A stretch of DNA of 10,276 nt from assembly GCA_023433755.1 (NCBI GenBank), contig JAEYUA010000009.1, positions 1 to 10,276 of the forward strand. The letters are read 5' to 3'. Source of the DNA: Bacteroidota bacterium. GTDB taxonomy: Bacteria > Bacteroidota > Bacteroidia > Chitinophagales > Chitinophagaceae. Position numbers and translations under genes: made by a program. A model generated the notes under the pieces. The model did no database searches and was not told where the DNA came from. It worked only from the letters and a program-made list of their open reading frames with translations. Within the stretch, counting starts at the first letter, position 1, and each line of letters begins with the position of its first letter. Of this stretch, positions 1 to 6,496 are shown piece by piece.

Positions 1-812
1 CCATTTTCCCATTTGAATCCTTCATAATCGCCATCGGGCACGAATGTGTATGCCAGTTCAGGTTCATCGGATTCAGAAATCAGGTGGTCCACCAGTATGA
101 TGCCCAGGTCAGGTTCATAATTGAACATGGTAGCAGCTTCTTTTTTATACTCAATGCTGAAGCGGTGCTGGTCGGGCTTTTTGATGCTGTCGTTTTTGAA
201 AGAAAAATATTTTCCGCCAAACACCGGCATGTTACGTGAATCAAATGTGAGTACTTCCAACCATTTTTTATTGCTACGGATGCTGTTGGCATCAAAACCA
301 AAAAGTGTATAGAATTTTTTGCCGTTATGTTCTGTCTGGATGATATTGTAATACACCGCCCCGATCCAGTTGTCCTTCGTCCTTACAGAATCGGTTGGAT
401 TATCAGTAAACTCGGAAGCATCCCATAAGGGTACAAGCTTGAGCACACCATTAGGCGTGCGGTATTGAATGGCTCCACGCTGGCGGCAATAATAATCATC
501 AAATGATATCTGCCAGGTAATGATCCTGAAACTGCTGTCAGGCGCATAAACCTTACCGATACCCTTTACTGAATCAAATGGATAATAAAAGGAATTTTTG
601 ACCTGGAGACTTCTCACCAGAGTTTTCACAAAATGACTGTCGCTGCGCATACGGCCGGCCGTAAAACTGTCAACAATCACATTCTTTACAAAAGATTTCA
701 GGCTGTCCTCTTTTTTGGCCAGCACCTTAAGGTCTGCAGCGCTGATCCGTTGGGCTTCAACAGACAAGCCGGTCAAAAACAGGAATAGAAAATAAAACAG
801 GGGCTTTTTCAC
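1..812 (-). CDS. Secreted protein of unknown function (C-terminus cut by window edge)
   Basis: About 270 codons are open from a GTG at 810-812 to the left edge with no stop, so the C-terminus is missing. GTG is the only usual start: an in-frame TAG lies at 837-839 and no ATG occurs between. The N-terminus is a classic signal peptide: two lysines, a hydrophobic core (LFYFLFLFLTGL), then VEA-Q around residues 18-21, which suggests cleavage after Ala20 and export to the periplasm or surface. The mature part is rich in aromatic and charged residues and looks beta-rich; I see no lipobox and no catalytic motif I recognise. An 86-base gap separates it from the heptose fusion gene upstream, so it may be the last cistron of that unit or have its own weak promoter; no clear terminator lies in the gap. 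I do not recognise the family. The gene is convincing from codon usage, the signal peptide and unbroken length. Confidence 0.85.
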   Translation of the reverse strand, partial: MKKPLFYFLFLFLTGLSVEAQRISAADLKVLAKKEDSLKSFVKNVIVDSFTAGRMRSDSHFVKTLVRSLQVKNSFYYPFDSVKGIGKVYAPDSSFRIITWQISFDDYYCRQRGAIQYRTPNGVLKLVPLWDASEFTDNPTDSVRTKDNWIGAVYYNIIQTEHNGKKFYTLFGFDANSIRSNKKWLEVLTFDSRNMPVFGGKYFSFKNDSIKKPDQHRFSIEYKKEAATMFNYEPDLGIILVDHLISESDEPELAYTFVPDGDYEGFKWEN

Positions 813-898
813 GCTGGATAGACGATTTGTTACCCGCTAAGAACGTCAAAAAAGAGCAAAAATTATCTTAAGAATGGCACATGGGCTTTATAATTAAC

Positions 899-2188
899 CT
901 ATCTGCCGGCAGCCTCAATTGCTTTGGCAAAATCATAAAGTGAAGGAAACACCGCATCGATGTCGGGATGAGGATAGGGCTGGGAGGGGTTGGTTGAAGT
1001 GATGAAAACTGTGTACATACCCGCGGCCCGGCCGAACTTCATATCACCTGGCTTGTTACCTACCATAATAGATTTCTTGAATGAGATAGCAGGGAACTCT
1101 TTTTTTGCCTGCATGGCCATGCCCGGGTTCGGTTTGCGGAATAAATAATGATCATCCACTTCGGTGCAGTAGTAGATCCTGTCGATGCGCCCGCCCACCA
1201 CTTCCACTTCCCGCTGCATTTCCAGGTGAATGGTCTGGAGCATTTCCTCGGTCATCAGTCCGCGTCCCACACCGCGCTGGTTGCTCACCACAAATACATG
1301 CCCGAATGAATCCGAAAGTTTTTTCATTACCTCCAGCACACCTTTGCTGAAAATGAATTCCTTCCATTGCATCACGTAGCTGGCAGGTAACTCTTCATTG
1401 ATCACCCCGTCACGGTCGAGGAAGAGTGACCATTCCTGGTCAATAGCAGAAAGATCAAAAGGTTTTCGCTGGAAATCACGGTCTGCTTTCTGGAAATCAC
1501 CGGGAATGCCGATGTCTATAAAATATCCTTCGTCCAACTTTCCATATAAAACATCCTTACCTGCATTTGGTTCCAGGTAATCTTTCTCGAAAGAAAATTT
1601 CTCCGGAAAGGAATGGCTAAGAAATGATTGACGGTCCACCAGGTAAACACCCCCGTTGATGAGCCCTTCATCATAATATTGTTTTTCCCGGAAGGAGATT
1701 ACCTGTCCCGCTTCATCAAGTTCAACCAGCCCATACCGGTCAAATTGTTTCATGGGTTTAAGCACCATGGTACATCCGGCTTTGACCGAATTATGAAAAG
1801 CAAACATTCCTTCAAGATCCACTTCATAAAAAGTATCTCCATTCACTACCAGCACCTGGTCTGTGACTGCTTGTTTCATGGCAAGCTGAACGGCCCCACC
1901 GGTACCCAGTGGTTCCTCTTCAATCACACATTTATATTGCAGTAAAGGATATTCTTTTTCGAGAAAATCAATGATTGCTTCAGAACGGTAACCAAGGGAA
2001 AAAATAAACTGGTCGATCCCCTGCATGCGCAGGTAATTGATCAGGTAACTGAGAAAAGGTTTTCCTGCCACCGGTGCCATGGCCTTGGGAAGTCCGGGTA
2101 CTGCTTCACGCAACCTTGTACCGAGTCCGCCTGCAAGGATGATACATTCGGTTACACCTGTGTTGATTTGTTGGCTGGTTTCAGTCAT
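899..2188 (-). CDS. hddC: Fused D-glycero-alpha-D-manno-heptose-1-phosphate guanylyltransferase / HAD-IIIA heptose bisphosphate phosphatase
   Basis: A 429-residue two-domain protein. Residues about 13-240 form a sugar-phosphate nucleotidyltransferase: GGLGTRLRE (20-28), PK (34-35), GTGGA (95-99), NGD (116-118, the Asp expected to bind Mg) and IDIGIPGD (224-231). This matches HddC, which makes GDP-heptose from heptose 1-phosphate and GTP. Residues about 254-428 form a HAD-IIIA phosphatase like GmhB: nucleophile motif DRDGVI (258-263), SNQRG (302-306), Lys352 in KPNPG, and GNKPGDM (377-383). The phosphatase step precedes the transferase step, so the fusion joins consecutive activities. Compared with E. 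coli GmhB, the zinc-binding loop is shortened and its Cys/His ligands are mostly gone (Cys341 only), and the first acidic residue of the last motif is Asn378; Asp382 remains. It lies 12 bases after gmhA in the same operon. GDP rather than ADP or another nucleotide is inferred from the hddA neighbour. The symbol covers the N-terminal domain; the C-terminal one corresponds to gmhB. Confidence 0.88.
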   Translation of the reverse strand: MTETSQQINTGVTECIILAGGLGTRLREAVPGLPKAMAPVAGKPFLSYLINYLRMQGIDQFIFSLGYRSEAIIDFLEKEYPLLQYKCVIEEEPLGTGGAVQLAMKQAVTDQVLVVNGDTFYEVDLEGMFAFHNSVKAGCTMVLKPMKQFDRYGLVELDEAGQVISFREKQYYDEGLINGGVYLVDRQSFLSHSFPEKFSFEKDYLEPNAGKDVLYGKLDEGYFIDIGIPGDFQKADRDFQRKPFDLSAIDQEWSLFLDRDGVINEELPASYVMQWKEFIFSKGVLEVMKKLSDSFGHVFVVSNQRGVGRGLMTEEMLQTIHLEMQREVEVVGGRIDRIYYCTEVDDHYLFRKPNPGMAMQAKKEFPAISFKKSIMVGNKPGDMKFGRAAGMYTVFITSTNPSQPYPHPDIDAVFPSLYDFAKAIEAAGR

Positions 2189-2200
2189 TCCGGAAAAGTT

Positions 2201-2773
2201 TCACCACGGTGCATTTTCTTCCACAAGCTGGCAGATGATATGTCCCACCAATATATGACTTTCCTGTATGCGTGGTGTATCTGCAGAAGGAATGTTGATG
2301 AGGTAATCACTCACTGCTTTCATGGCACCGCCGCTCATGCCGGTGAAGCCTACCGTCTTCATATTTTTTTCACGGGCTGCTTCAAACGCACGAACGATAT
2401 TGGATGAATTACCGGAAGTGGAAAGTCCTACCAGCACATCACCCGGCTGGCCGATGCCTTCAATCAGCCTGGCATACACCACATCATAACTGTAATCATT
2501 GGCAACAGCAGTGAGATAAGAAGTATTACAATGCAGGGCTTCAGCCGGTAGCGCTTTGCGGTCAACATAAAAACGCCCGGAAAATTCAGCAGCCAGGTGT
2601 TGGGCATCTGCCGCGCTTCCTCCATTGCCACAGAAATAGATTCTTCCTTTATTTTTTAATGAGGTGGTGATGAGTGCAACAACCTTGCTGATGGTATTGA
2701 GTATCTCTTCGTTTTCCAGTAACTGTTCTTTTACCTGGATGGAAGATTGTATGATTGATTTGATTTTTTCCAT
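2201..2773 (-). CDS. gmhA: Sedoheptulose-7-phosphate isomerase (phosphoheptose isomerase)
   Basis: A 190-residue SIS-domain protein of the usual GmhA length. It converts sedoheptulose 7-phosphate to D-glycero-D-manno-heptose 7-phosphate in the cytoplasm, the first committed step of nucleotide-heptose synthesis. Visible signatures are GNGGSAADAQHLAAEF (49-64), AVANDYSYD (89-97) and the phosphate-binding STSGNSSN (118-125). The metal ligands known from E. coli GmhA (His61, Glu65, Gln172, His180) line up with His59, Glu63, Gln170 and His178 at exactly the same spacing, so the enzyme should be active. Nine bases separate it from hddA upstream and twelve from the fusion gene downstream, which indicates one transcript. 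The ATG at 2771-2773 gives the standard family N-terminus. The product can feed either ADP- or GDP-heptose synthesis; the hddA neighbour points to GDP-heptose. Confidence 0.95.
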   Translation of the reverse strand: MEKIKSIIQSSIQVKEQLLENEEILNTISKVVALITTSLKNKGRIYFCGNGGSAADAQHLAAEFSGRFYVDRKALPAEALHCNTSYLTAVANDYSYDVVYARLIEGIGQPGDVLVGLSTSGNSSNIVRAFEAAREKNMKTVGFTGMSGGAMKAVSDYLINIPSADTPRIQESHILVGHIICQLVEENAPW

Positions 2774-2782
2774 AGTGAGTCT

Positions 2783-3805
2783 TTAAATGGTCCATGTTTT
2801 TAATCCATGCTCCACGAACTGGTAGTTGCGGGTGCGGCCACCGAATTTTTCGAGATGTTTGATCACTTTGTACTTGGTGGTACCCGGGCAATAAAAGATC
2901 ATGAAACCACCCCCACCGGCACCGGAAATCTTTCCTCCAGTAGCGCCGGCCTGCCTTGCTGTTTCATAGATCTCTTCCATCAGCGGATTGGAAATGCCTT
3001 CGGCCATTTTCCTTTTCTGCTGGTAACCATAATCAAGGATCTCACCAAATTCATGCAGCCTGCCTCTTAGCAGGGCTTCTTTCATCATCTGTGACTGCTG
3101 TTTGAGTTGGTGCATGGCTTCTATGGACTGTTCTTTTTTGGAAACCACGTTGCTCGATTGCTGTTCAATGATCTTTGCTGATTCGCGGCTGGTAGCGGTA
3201 TAATAAAGTACCAGGTTGTTCTCCAGCTCAAATAAATATTGTTCTTTGATGCGGAGGGGGTTGACGATCACTTTATCACCCTCATAAAATTCCATATAAT
3301 TCACACCGCCGAATGTAGCCGCGTACTGGTCCTGCTTACCGCCTGCCAGCTTCAGGTACTGGCGTTCAATTTCATAAGCATAGTGTGCGATATCATATTC
3401 ACCCAAGGGCAGCCGCAACATTTCCGCGAAGGCGCCAATGATGGCCACCACGAGGGTGGAAGAGGTGCCCAGTCCTGAACCGGCAGGAGCATCTACGAAT
3501 GTGGAAAGCCTGAAGCCTTTATTAATTCGGCCATGATCTCTTTGCACACAATTGAACACACCTTTGAGCAGATCCAACTGCCCGTTGATGGGAAGTGTTT
3601 CGCTCAGCGGGTAAGTTTCCGTTTCATTGCGGTCATTGGCTTCCAGTACCACTTCATCATGATCGATCGGTTCAATGGAAGCATGCGCGTAGAGAGAAAT
3701 GGTAGCATTGAGAATGGCGCCGCCATATAGATCACTGTAAGGACTCACATCTGTTCCGCCACCTGCCAGTCCGATCCGCAATGGAGCCTTACTTCTATAG
3801 ATCAT
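2783..3805 (-). CDS. hddA: D-glycero-alpha-D-manno-heptose 7-phosphate kinase (GHMP family)
   Basis: A 340-residue GHMP kinase that is full length for HddA. It phosphorylates D-glycero-alpha-D-manno-heptose 7-phosphate at C1 to the 1,7-bisphosphate, which commits the pathway to the GDP-linked alpha heptose. The N-terminus has the family's substrate-binding APLRIGLAGGGTD (7-19). The ATP-binding motif 2 is PAGSGLGTSST (107-117), GGKQDQYAATFGG (155-167) carries the likely catalytic Asp159, and motif 3 is GGKISGAGGGGF (290-301). The related fucokinase and galactokinase families share these motifs, but the N-terminal signature plus the adjacent gmhA and hddC-gmhB fusion make the heptose role much the better reading. 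It is the first gene of the heptose block. A 55-base spacer with a hairpin-forming repeat separates it from the GT4 gene upstream, and a possible promoter lies in that spacer. Confidence 0.92.
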   Translation of the reverse strand: MIYRSKAPLRIGLAGGGTDVSPYSDLYGGAILNATISLYAHASIEPIDHDEVVLEANDRNETETYPLSETLPINGQLDLLKGVFNCVQRDHGRINKGFRLSTFVDAPAGSGLGTSSTLVVAIIGAFAEMLRLPLGEYDIAHYAYEIERQYLKLAGGKQDQYAATFGGVNYMEFYEGDKVIVNPLRIKEQYLFELENNLVLYYTATSRESAKIIEQQSSNVVSKKEQSIEAMHQLKQQSQMMKEALLRGRLHEFGEILDYGYQQKRKMAEGISNPLMEEIYETARQAGATGGKISGAGGGGFMIFYCPGTTKYKVIKHLEKFGGRTRNYQFVEHGLKTWTI

Positions 3806-3820
3806 TGTATTGATTTCCTA

Positions 3821-3851
3821 AAAATTTAGATTTATCGGACCATAGTCCAAC
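3821..3851 (-). promoter_or_regulatory. Possible Bacteroidota-type promoter for the heptose genes
   Basis: On the minus strand TAAATTTT (3821-3828) differs from the Bacteroidota -7 consensus TAnnTTTG at one base. GTTG (3848-3851), similar to the -33 box TTTG, lies 19 bases upstream, within the usual 19-21 spacing. The ATG of hddA starts 15 bases downstream of the -7 box. The GTTG is also the loop of the hairpin formed by the overlapping heptad repeat. Matches this short are common in AT-rich spacers, so this is a candidate only; read-through from the GT4 gene is equally possible. Confidence 0.3.
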
Positions 3852-3879
3852 GACTATGGTCTATGGACTATCGACCACC
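3838..3879. repeat. Heptanucleotide tandem repeat with hairpin potential
   Basis: Read on the plus strand from 3838, the sequence advances in 7-base units close to GWCYATG: GACCATA at 3838, GTCCAAC at 3845, GACTATG at 3852, GTCTATG at 3859, GACTATC at 3866, with a decayed sixth unit GACCACC at 3873. The units are nearly self-complementary. GACCATAGTC (3838-3847) pairs perfectly with GACTATGGTC (3852-3861) around a 4-base loop, and ATAGTCCA (3842-3849) can instead pair with TGGACTAT (3864-3871). The repeat runs into the GT4 gene: its stop codon (3861-3863) and last four or five codons are made of repeat units. No T-run follows the stem directly, so it is not a standard intrinsic terminator. 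Confidence 0.85.
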
Positions 3880-4985
3880 TCACCTATGGCCTCTGTCAGC
3901 TTATCCCACGAATACTTTTCCTTCTCCCTGCGAAGATGCGGAATAAAATAATTTTCGCCTAATTGGTAGAATTGCAAAATGGCGTCCGCTATTGATGCAG
4001 GTTCCGGCTCGCAAACAATACCTACTTCAAGATGCGGCACGAGCGCTGGTAGTCCGCCTACATTGGTTACGATCATTGGCTTTTCAAAATGATAGGCGAG
4101 TGGTGTCACACCGCTTTGCGTGGCATTCCTGTAAGGTTGTATCACACAGTCCGCGGCGCATAAATAATTTCTTACTTCACTGTCGGGTATAAAATTGGTT
4201 CGCAGGATCACCTGGTCCTGGATGCCAAGTGTTTCAACCAGGGAATGATATGGCTGCTCGTCTTCATAAAATTCTCCTGCCACCAGCAACCGGATGCCTG
4301 CTGCACGGATCCTTTCATCAGCCATTGCCCTGAACAGCATATCCAGTCCTTTGTACTGCCTGATAAATCCAAAAAACAAAACCAGCTTCTGGTCTTTTTG
4401 TAACCTAAGATTTTCTCTTGCCACTTCCTTACTGGTGATTGTTCCAAAATTATCATACAGGGGGTGCTGCACCTGTTTTGCCGGTTTACTAGTGAAAGTT
4501 CTCAGGTCCTGCATCACTTTTTCACTCATGGTGATGAAAGCATCACAAGAGCCCAGGAAATATTTGGTAAATGGCTGGTCGCCTGGTCTTTTTTCGTGCG
4601 GGATTACATTATCAGCAATGCATACGATTTTTGTATGCCTGTTCTTTTTTACCTGGCGAAGAATGGTACCCAGCGCAGGTCCCATGAAAGGAAGCCAGAA
4701 ACGTACCACCACCAAATCAGGTTTCCATTTCCTGATTTTTCTCCCGGTTATAATCCAGTTCAATGGATTGACAGAGTTGATCAGCGTATGGATCTTTACA
4801 TCTTTTGGTGCGGGATCACTGGAATATTGGGTGGTACCCGGGAATAAAAACCCGGGATATTGAAGGGAGAAGGAAACAATGGAAGATTCATGTCCTTCAT
4901 CGCTGAACTGTTTGGCAAGTCGCTGGTTGAAAGTAGCCAGGCCGCCCCGCAGGGGATGTGCAGGACCAATGATCACCACCTTCAT
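3861..4985 (-). CDS. GT4-family glycosyltransferase (GT-B fold)
   Basis: A 374-residue cytosolic or membrane-associated glycosyltransferase. The N-terminal Rossmann half begins VVIIGPAHPLRGGLATF (3-19), where the GGLA loop typically contacts the nucleotide-sugar donor. The C-terminal half has FFGFIRQYKGLD (204-215), the usual GT4 stretch containing the phosphate-contacting Arg and Lys, then QSGVTPLAYHFEKPMIVTNVG (289-309), the equivalent of the family's E-x7-E segment. The first Glu of that motif is replaced here (Gln289-Ser-Gly-Val), so donor contacts may differ. Its start overlaps the preceding GT2 stop in TAATG (shared base 4985), implying coupled translation. It sits directly before the GDP-heptose genes and could be the heptose or a mannose transferase, but the sugar cannot be read from sequence. 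The last residues (VVDSP) and the stop are encoded by the heptad repeat, so the C-terminus may vary between strains. Confidence 0.88.
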   Translation of the reverse strand: MKVVIIGPAHPLRGGLATFNQRLAKQFSDEGHESSIVSFSLQYPGFLFPGTTQYSSDPAPKDVKIHTLINSVNPLNWIITGRKIRKWKPDLVVVRFWLPFMGPALGTILRQVKKNRHTKIVCIADNVIPHEKRPGDQPFTKYFLGSCDAFITMSEKVMQDLRTFTSKPAKQVQHPLYDNFGTITSKEVARENLRLQKDQKLVLFFGFIRQYKGLDMLFRAMADERIRAAGIRLLVAGEFYEDEQPYHSLVETLGIQDQVILRTNFIPDSEVRNYLCAADCVIQPYRNATQSGVTPLAYHFEKPMIVTNVGGLPALVPHLEVGIVCEPEPASIADAILQFYQLGENYFIPHLRREKEKYSWDKLTEAIGEVVDSP

Positions 4986-5932
4986 TATAAACCGATTTTA
5001 TCTTCTATCAAATAGGAATTCCTTCCGGGTGCATTGCGGCTCACCAGTTCTGAAATAAATCCTGCAAGGAATAATTGCATACCAATCACGAGCGAAATCA
5101 GGGCCAGGAAAAATCCGGGTCGGTTGGTGAGCGCGAAATTATTCGGATCAAGGATCTTGGCGATGATCAGGTAAAGTGTGATGCCAAGTCCCAGTACAAA
5201 AAACAATGTACCCCAAAGACCAAAAAAATGCATGGGCCGTTTGGAGAATTTGCCAACAAATGTGATGGACATGAGGTCAAGAAAACCATTCACAAATCTT
5301 TCCCAGCCAAATTTGGTCACACCATATTTACGGGCGCGGTGCTCCACCACTTTTTCACCGATCTTCCTGAAGCCGGCCCATTTGGCAAGGACCGGGATGT
5401 AACGGTGCATCTCACCATATACTTCAATGCTTTTGACAACCTTGCTCCGGTATGATTTCAGTCCGCAGTTGAAATCGTGCAGCCTGATACCCGAGATCTG
5501 CCGGGTGACCGCGTTGAAAAATTTGGAAGGGATATTCTTGGTTAGGGTATTATCGTAGCGTTTTTTCTTCCAGCCGCTCACCATGTCAAATTTTTCTTCA
5601 CGGATCATGCGCATGAGTTCCGGTATTTCATCCGGACTATCCTGCAGATCCGCATCCATTGTAATGACCACCTCACCCTGGGTGGCTTTGAATCCTTCAT
5701 TCAATGCGGCTGATTTGCCATAGTTCCGCTGGAAGCGGATCCCTTTTACAGATGCATTCTTCCGGCTGATGGTTTCAATCACGTTCCACGAATCATCGGT
5801 ACTGCCATCATCCACGAGGATGATCTCATAGGAATAACCCTGCGCATCGCAAACTTTTTTGATCCATTCACAAAGTTCAGGCAGCGATTCCTCTTCGTCC
5901 TTCAGTGGAATTACGATTGACAGGTCCATCAT
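4985..5932 (-). CDS. DPM1/GtrB-like GT2 glycosyltransferase with two C-terminal membrane helices
   Basis: A 315-residue GT-A enzyme of the dolichol/polyprenyl-phosphate sugar synthase type, expected to move a sugar from a nucleotide donor onto a lipid phosphate at the inner face of the membrane. Motifs are SIVIPLKDEEE (5-15), LVDDGSTDD (39-47), the metal-binding MDADLQD (92-98), HDFNCGLKSYR (152-162) and the basic stretch ARKYGVTKFGW (200-210) just before the membrane part. Two hydrophobic helices lie near 234-260 and 272-296, as in GtrB-like proteins. The start overlaps the DUF4199 stop by ATGA (5929-5932); a second Met follows immediately (5927-5929), so the start is uncertain by one codon. 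The stop overlaps the GT4 start. The lipid-linked product could serve a GT-C enzyme such as the membrane protein encoded at 8581-9984. The sugar identity is unknown. Confidence 0.9.
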   Translation of the reverse strand: MMDLSIVIPLKDEEESLPELCEWIKKVCDAQGYSYEIILVDDGSTDDSWNVIETISRKNASVKGIRFQRNYGKSAALNEGFKATQGEVVITMDADLQDSPDEIPELMRMIREEKFDMVSGWKKKRYDNTLTKNIPSKFFNAVTRQISGIRLHDFNCGLKSYRSKVVKSIEVYGEMHRYIPVLAKWAGFRKIGEKVVEHRARKYGVTKFGWERFVNGFLDLMSITFVGKFSKRPMHFFGLWGTLFFVLGLGITLYLIIAKILDPNNFALTNRPGFFLALISLVIGMQLFLAGFISELVSRNAPGRNSYLIEDKIGL

Positions 5933-6486
5933 TGATTATTTGTATCGAGAAAATCCTTTTGCATGTAAGCATCAGGTTTCTTTTTGATGATGAGGGCCAT
6001 CAAAAATGCCAGCGCGCCGGTGATGGCAACCCCAACGAGATAAGATTTCAGCACATCAAATACACCCATTTTACGGGGCGCATCCACGTCAATGCTGTTG
6101 ATTACTTTGTCAATCTCCGATTGCGACTGTCCTGCTTCCGTGAGCATTCGCTCGGTTGAATCGCGCAGGTGCAGGAAAAAATCAGGATTGATGTATTTGA
6201 GGTAAATAAAATTGAAAACGGCATAAGCCAGTTCGAAGATCAGCACCGCAATGAAGATTGCTTTGAAAGCCTGTTGCAATTCAATATAACCACCAAGTTT
6301 CTTCCGGATCTGGAAACCCGATACCAGCATCAGCACCAGGATGATCACATAACCCACAAAAGCCAGCCCGCTGAAAATAAGCGGGTTTGACTCACCCATT
6401 TCATACCGCAGGAAGAGAAAGACACAGTACACCACGCTGATGATCAAACCCCATTTTACACTATGTTTATTGATAGTACTTTCCAT
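5929..6486 (-). CDS. DUF4199 family membrane protein
   Basis: A 185-residue integral membrane protein with four predicted helices near residues 11-27, 38-58, 72-96 and 145-167. A hydrophilic segment (about 100-142, with DSTERMLTEAGQSQSEID) lies between helices 3 and 4, and the tail is basic. Length, helix layout and the ALIIKKK ending after the last helix fit DUF4199, a family found mainly in Bacteroidota with no assigned function. It is placed 10 bases after the dihydroorotase-like gene and overlaps the GT2 gene by ATGA, so it is very likely co-translated with a lipid-directed glycosyltransferase. A role as a small membrane partner of that GT2, or in the flipping of its product, is a guess from context alone; nothing catalytic is visible. 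Confidence 0.85.
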   Translation of the reverse strand: MESTINKHSVKWGLIISVVYCVFLFLRYEMGESNPLIFSGLAFVGYVIILVLMLVSGFQIRKKLGGYIELQQAFKAIFIAVLIFELAYAVFNFIYLKYINPDFFLHLRDSTERMLTEAGQSQSEIDKVINSIDVDAPRKMGVFDVLKSYLVGVAITGALAFLMALIIKKKPDAYMQKDFLDTNNQ

Positions 6487-6496
6487 ATTAAATTAA

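Noticed and set aside
899..2188. The two-domain gene as an assembly artefact joining two genes
   Set aside because: The frame is continuous, the domains are in order with a plausible linker (about 240-253), and both pathway steps are otherwise missing from the operon.
3838..3861. Hairpin as an intrinsic terminator of the glycosyltransferase unit
   Set aside because: The stem is perfect but is not GC-rich and no T-run follows it directly; the first TTTTT on that strand is well downstream.
3838..3879. CRISPR array or attachment site
   Set aside because: Units are 7 bases with no spacers, and no cas gene, integrase or tRNA is nearby.
4294..4863. Plus-strand open frame of 189 codons
   Set aside because: It lies wholly antisense to the GT4 gene, whose family motifs are clear; composition is that of a shadow frame.
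5075..5455. Plus-strand open frame of 126 codons
   Set aside because: Antisense to the DPM1-like GT2 with no domain signature.
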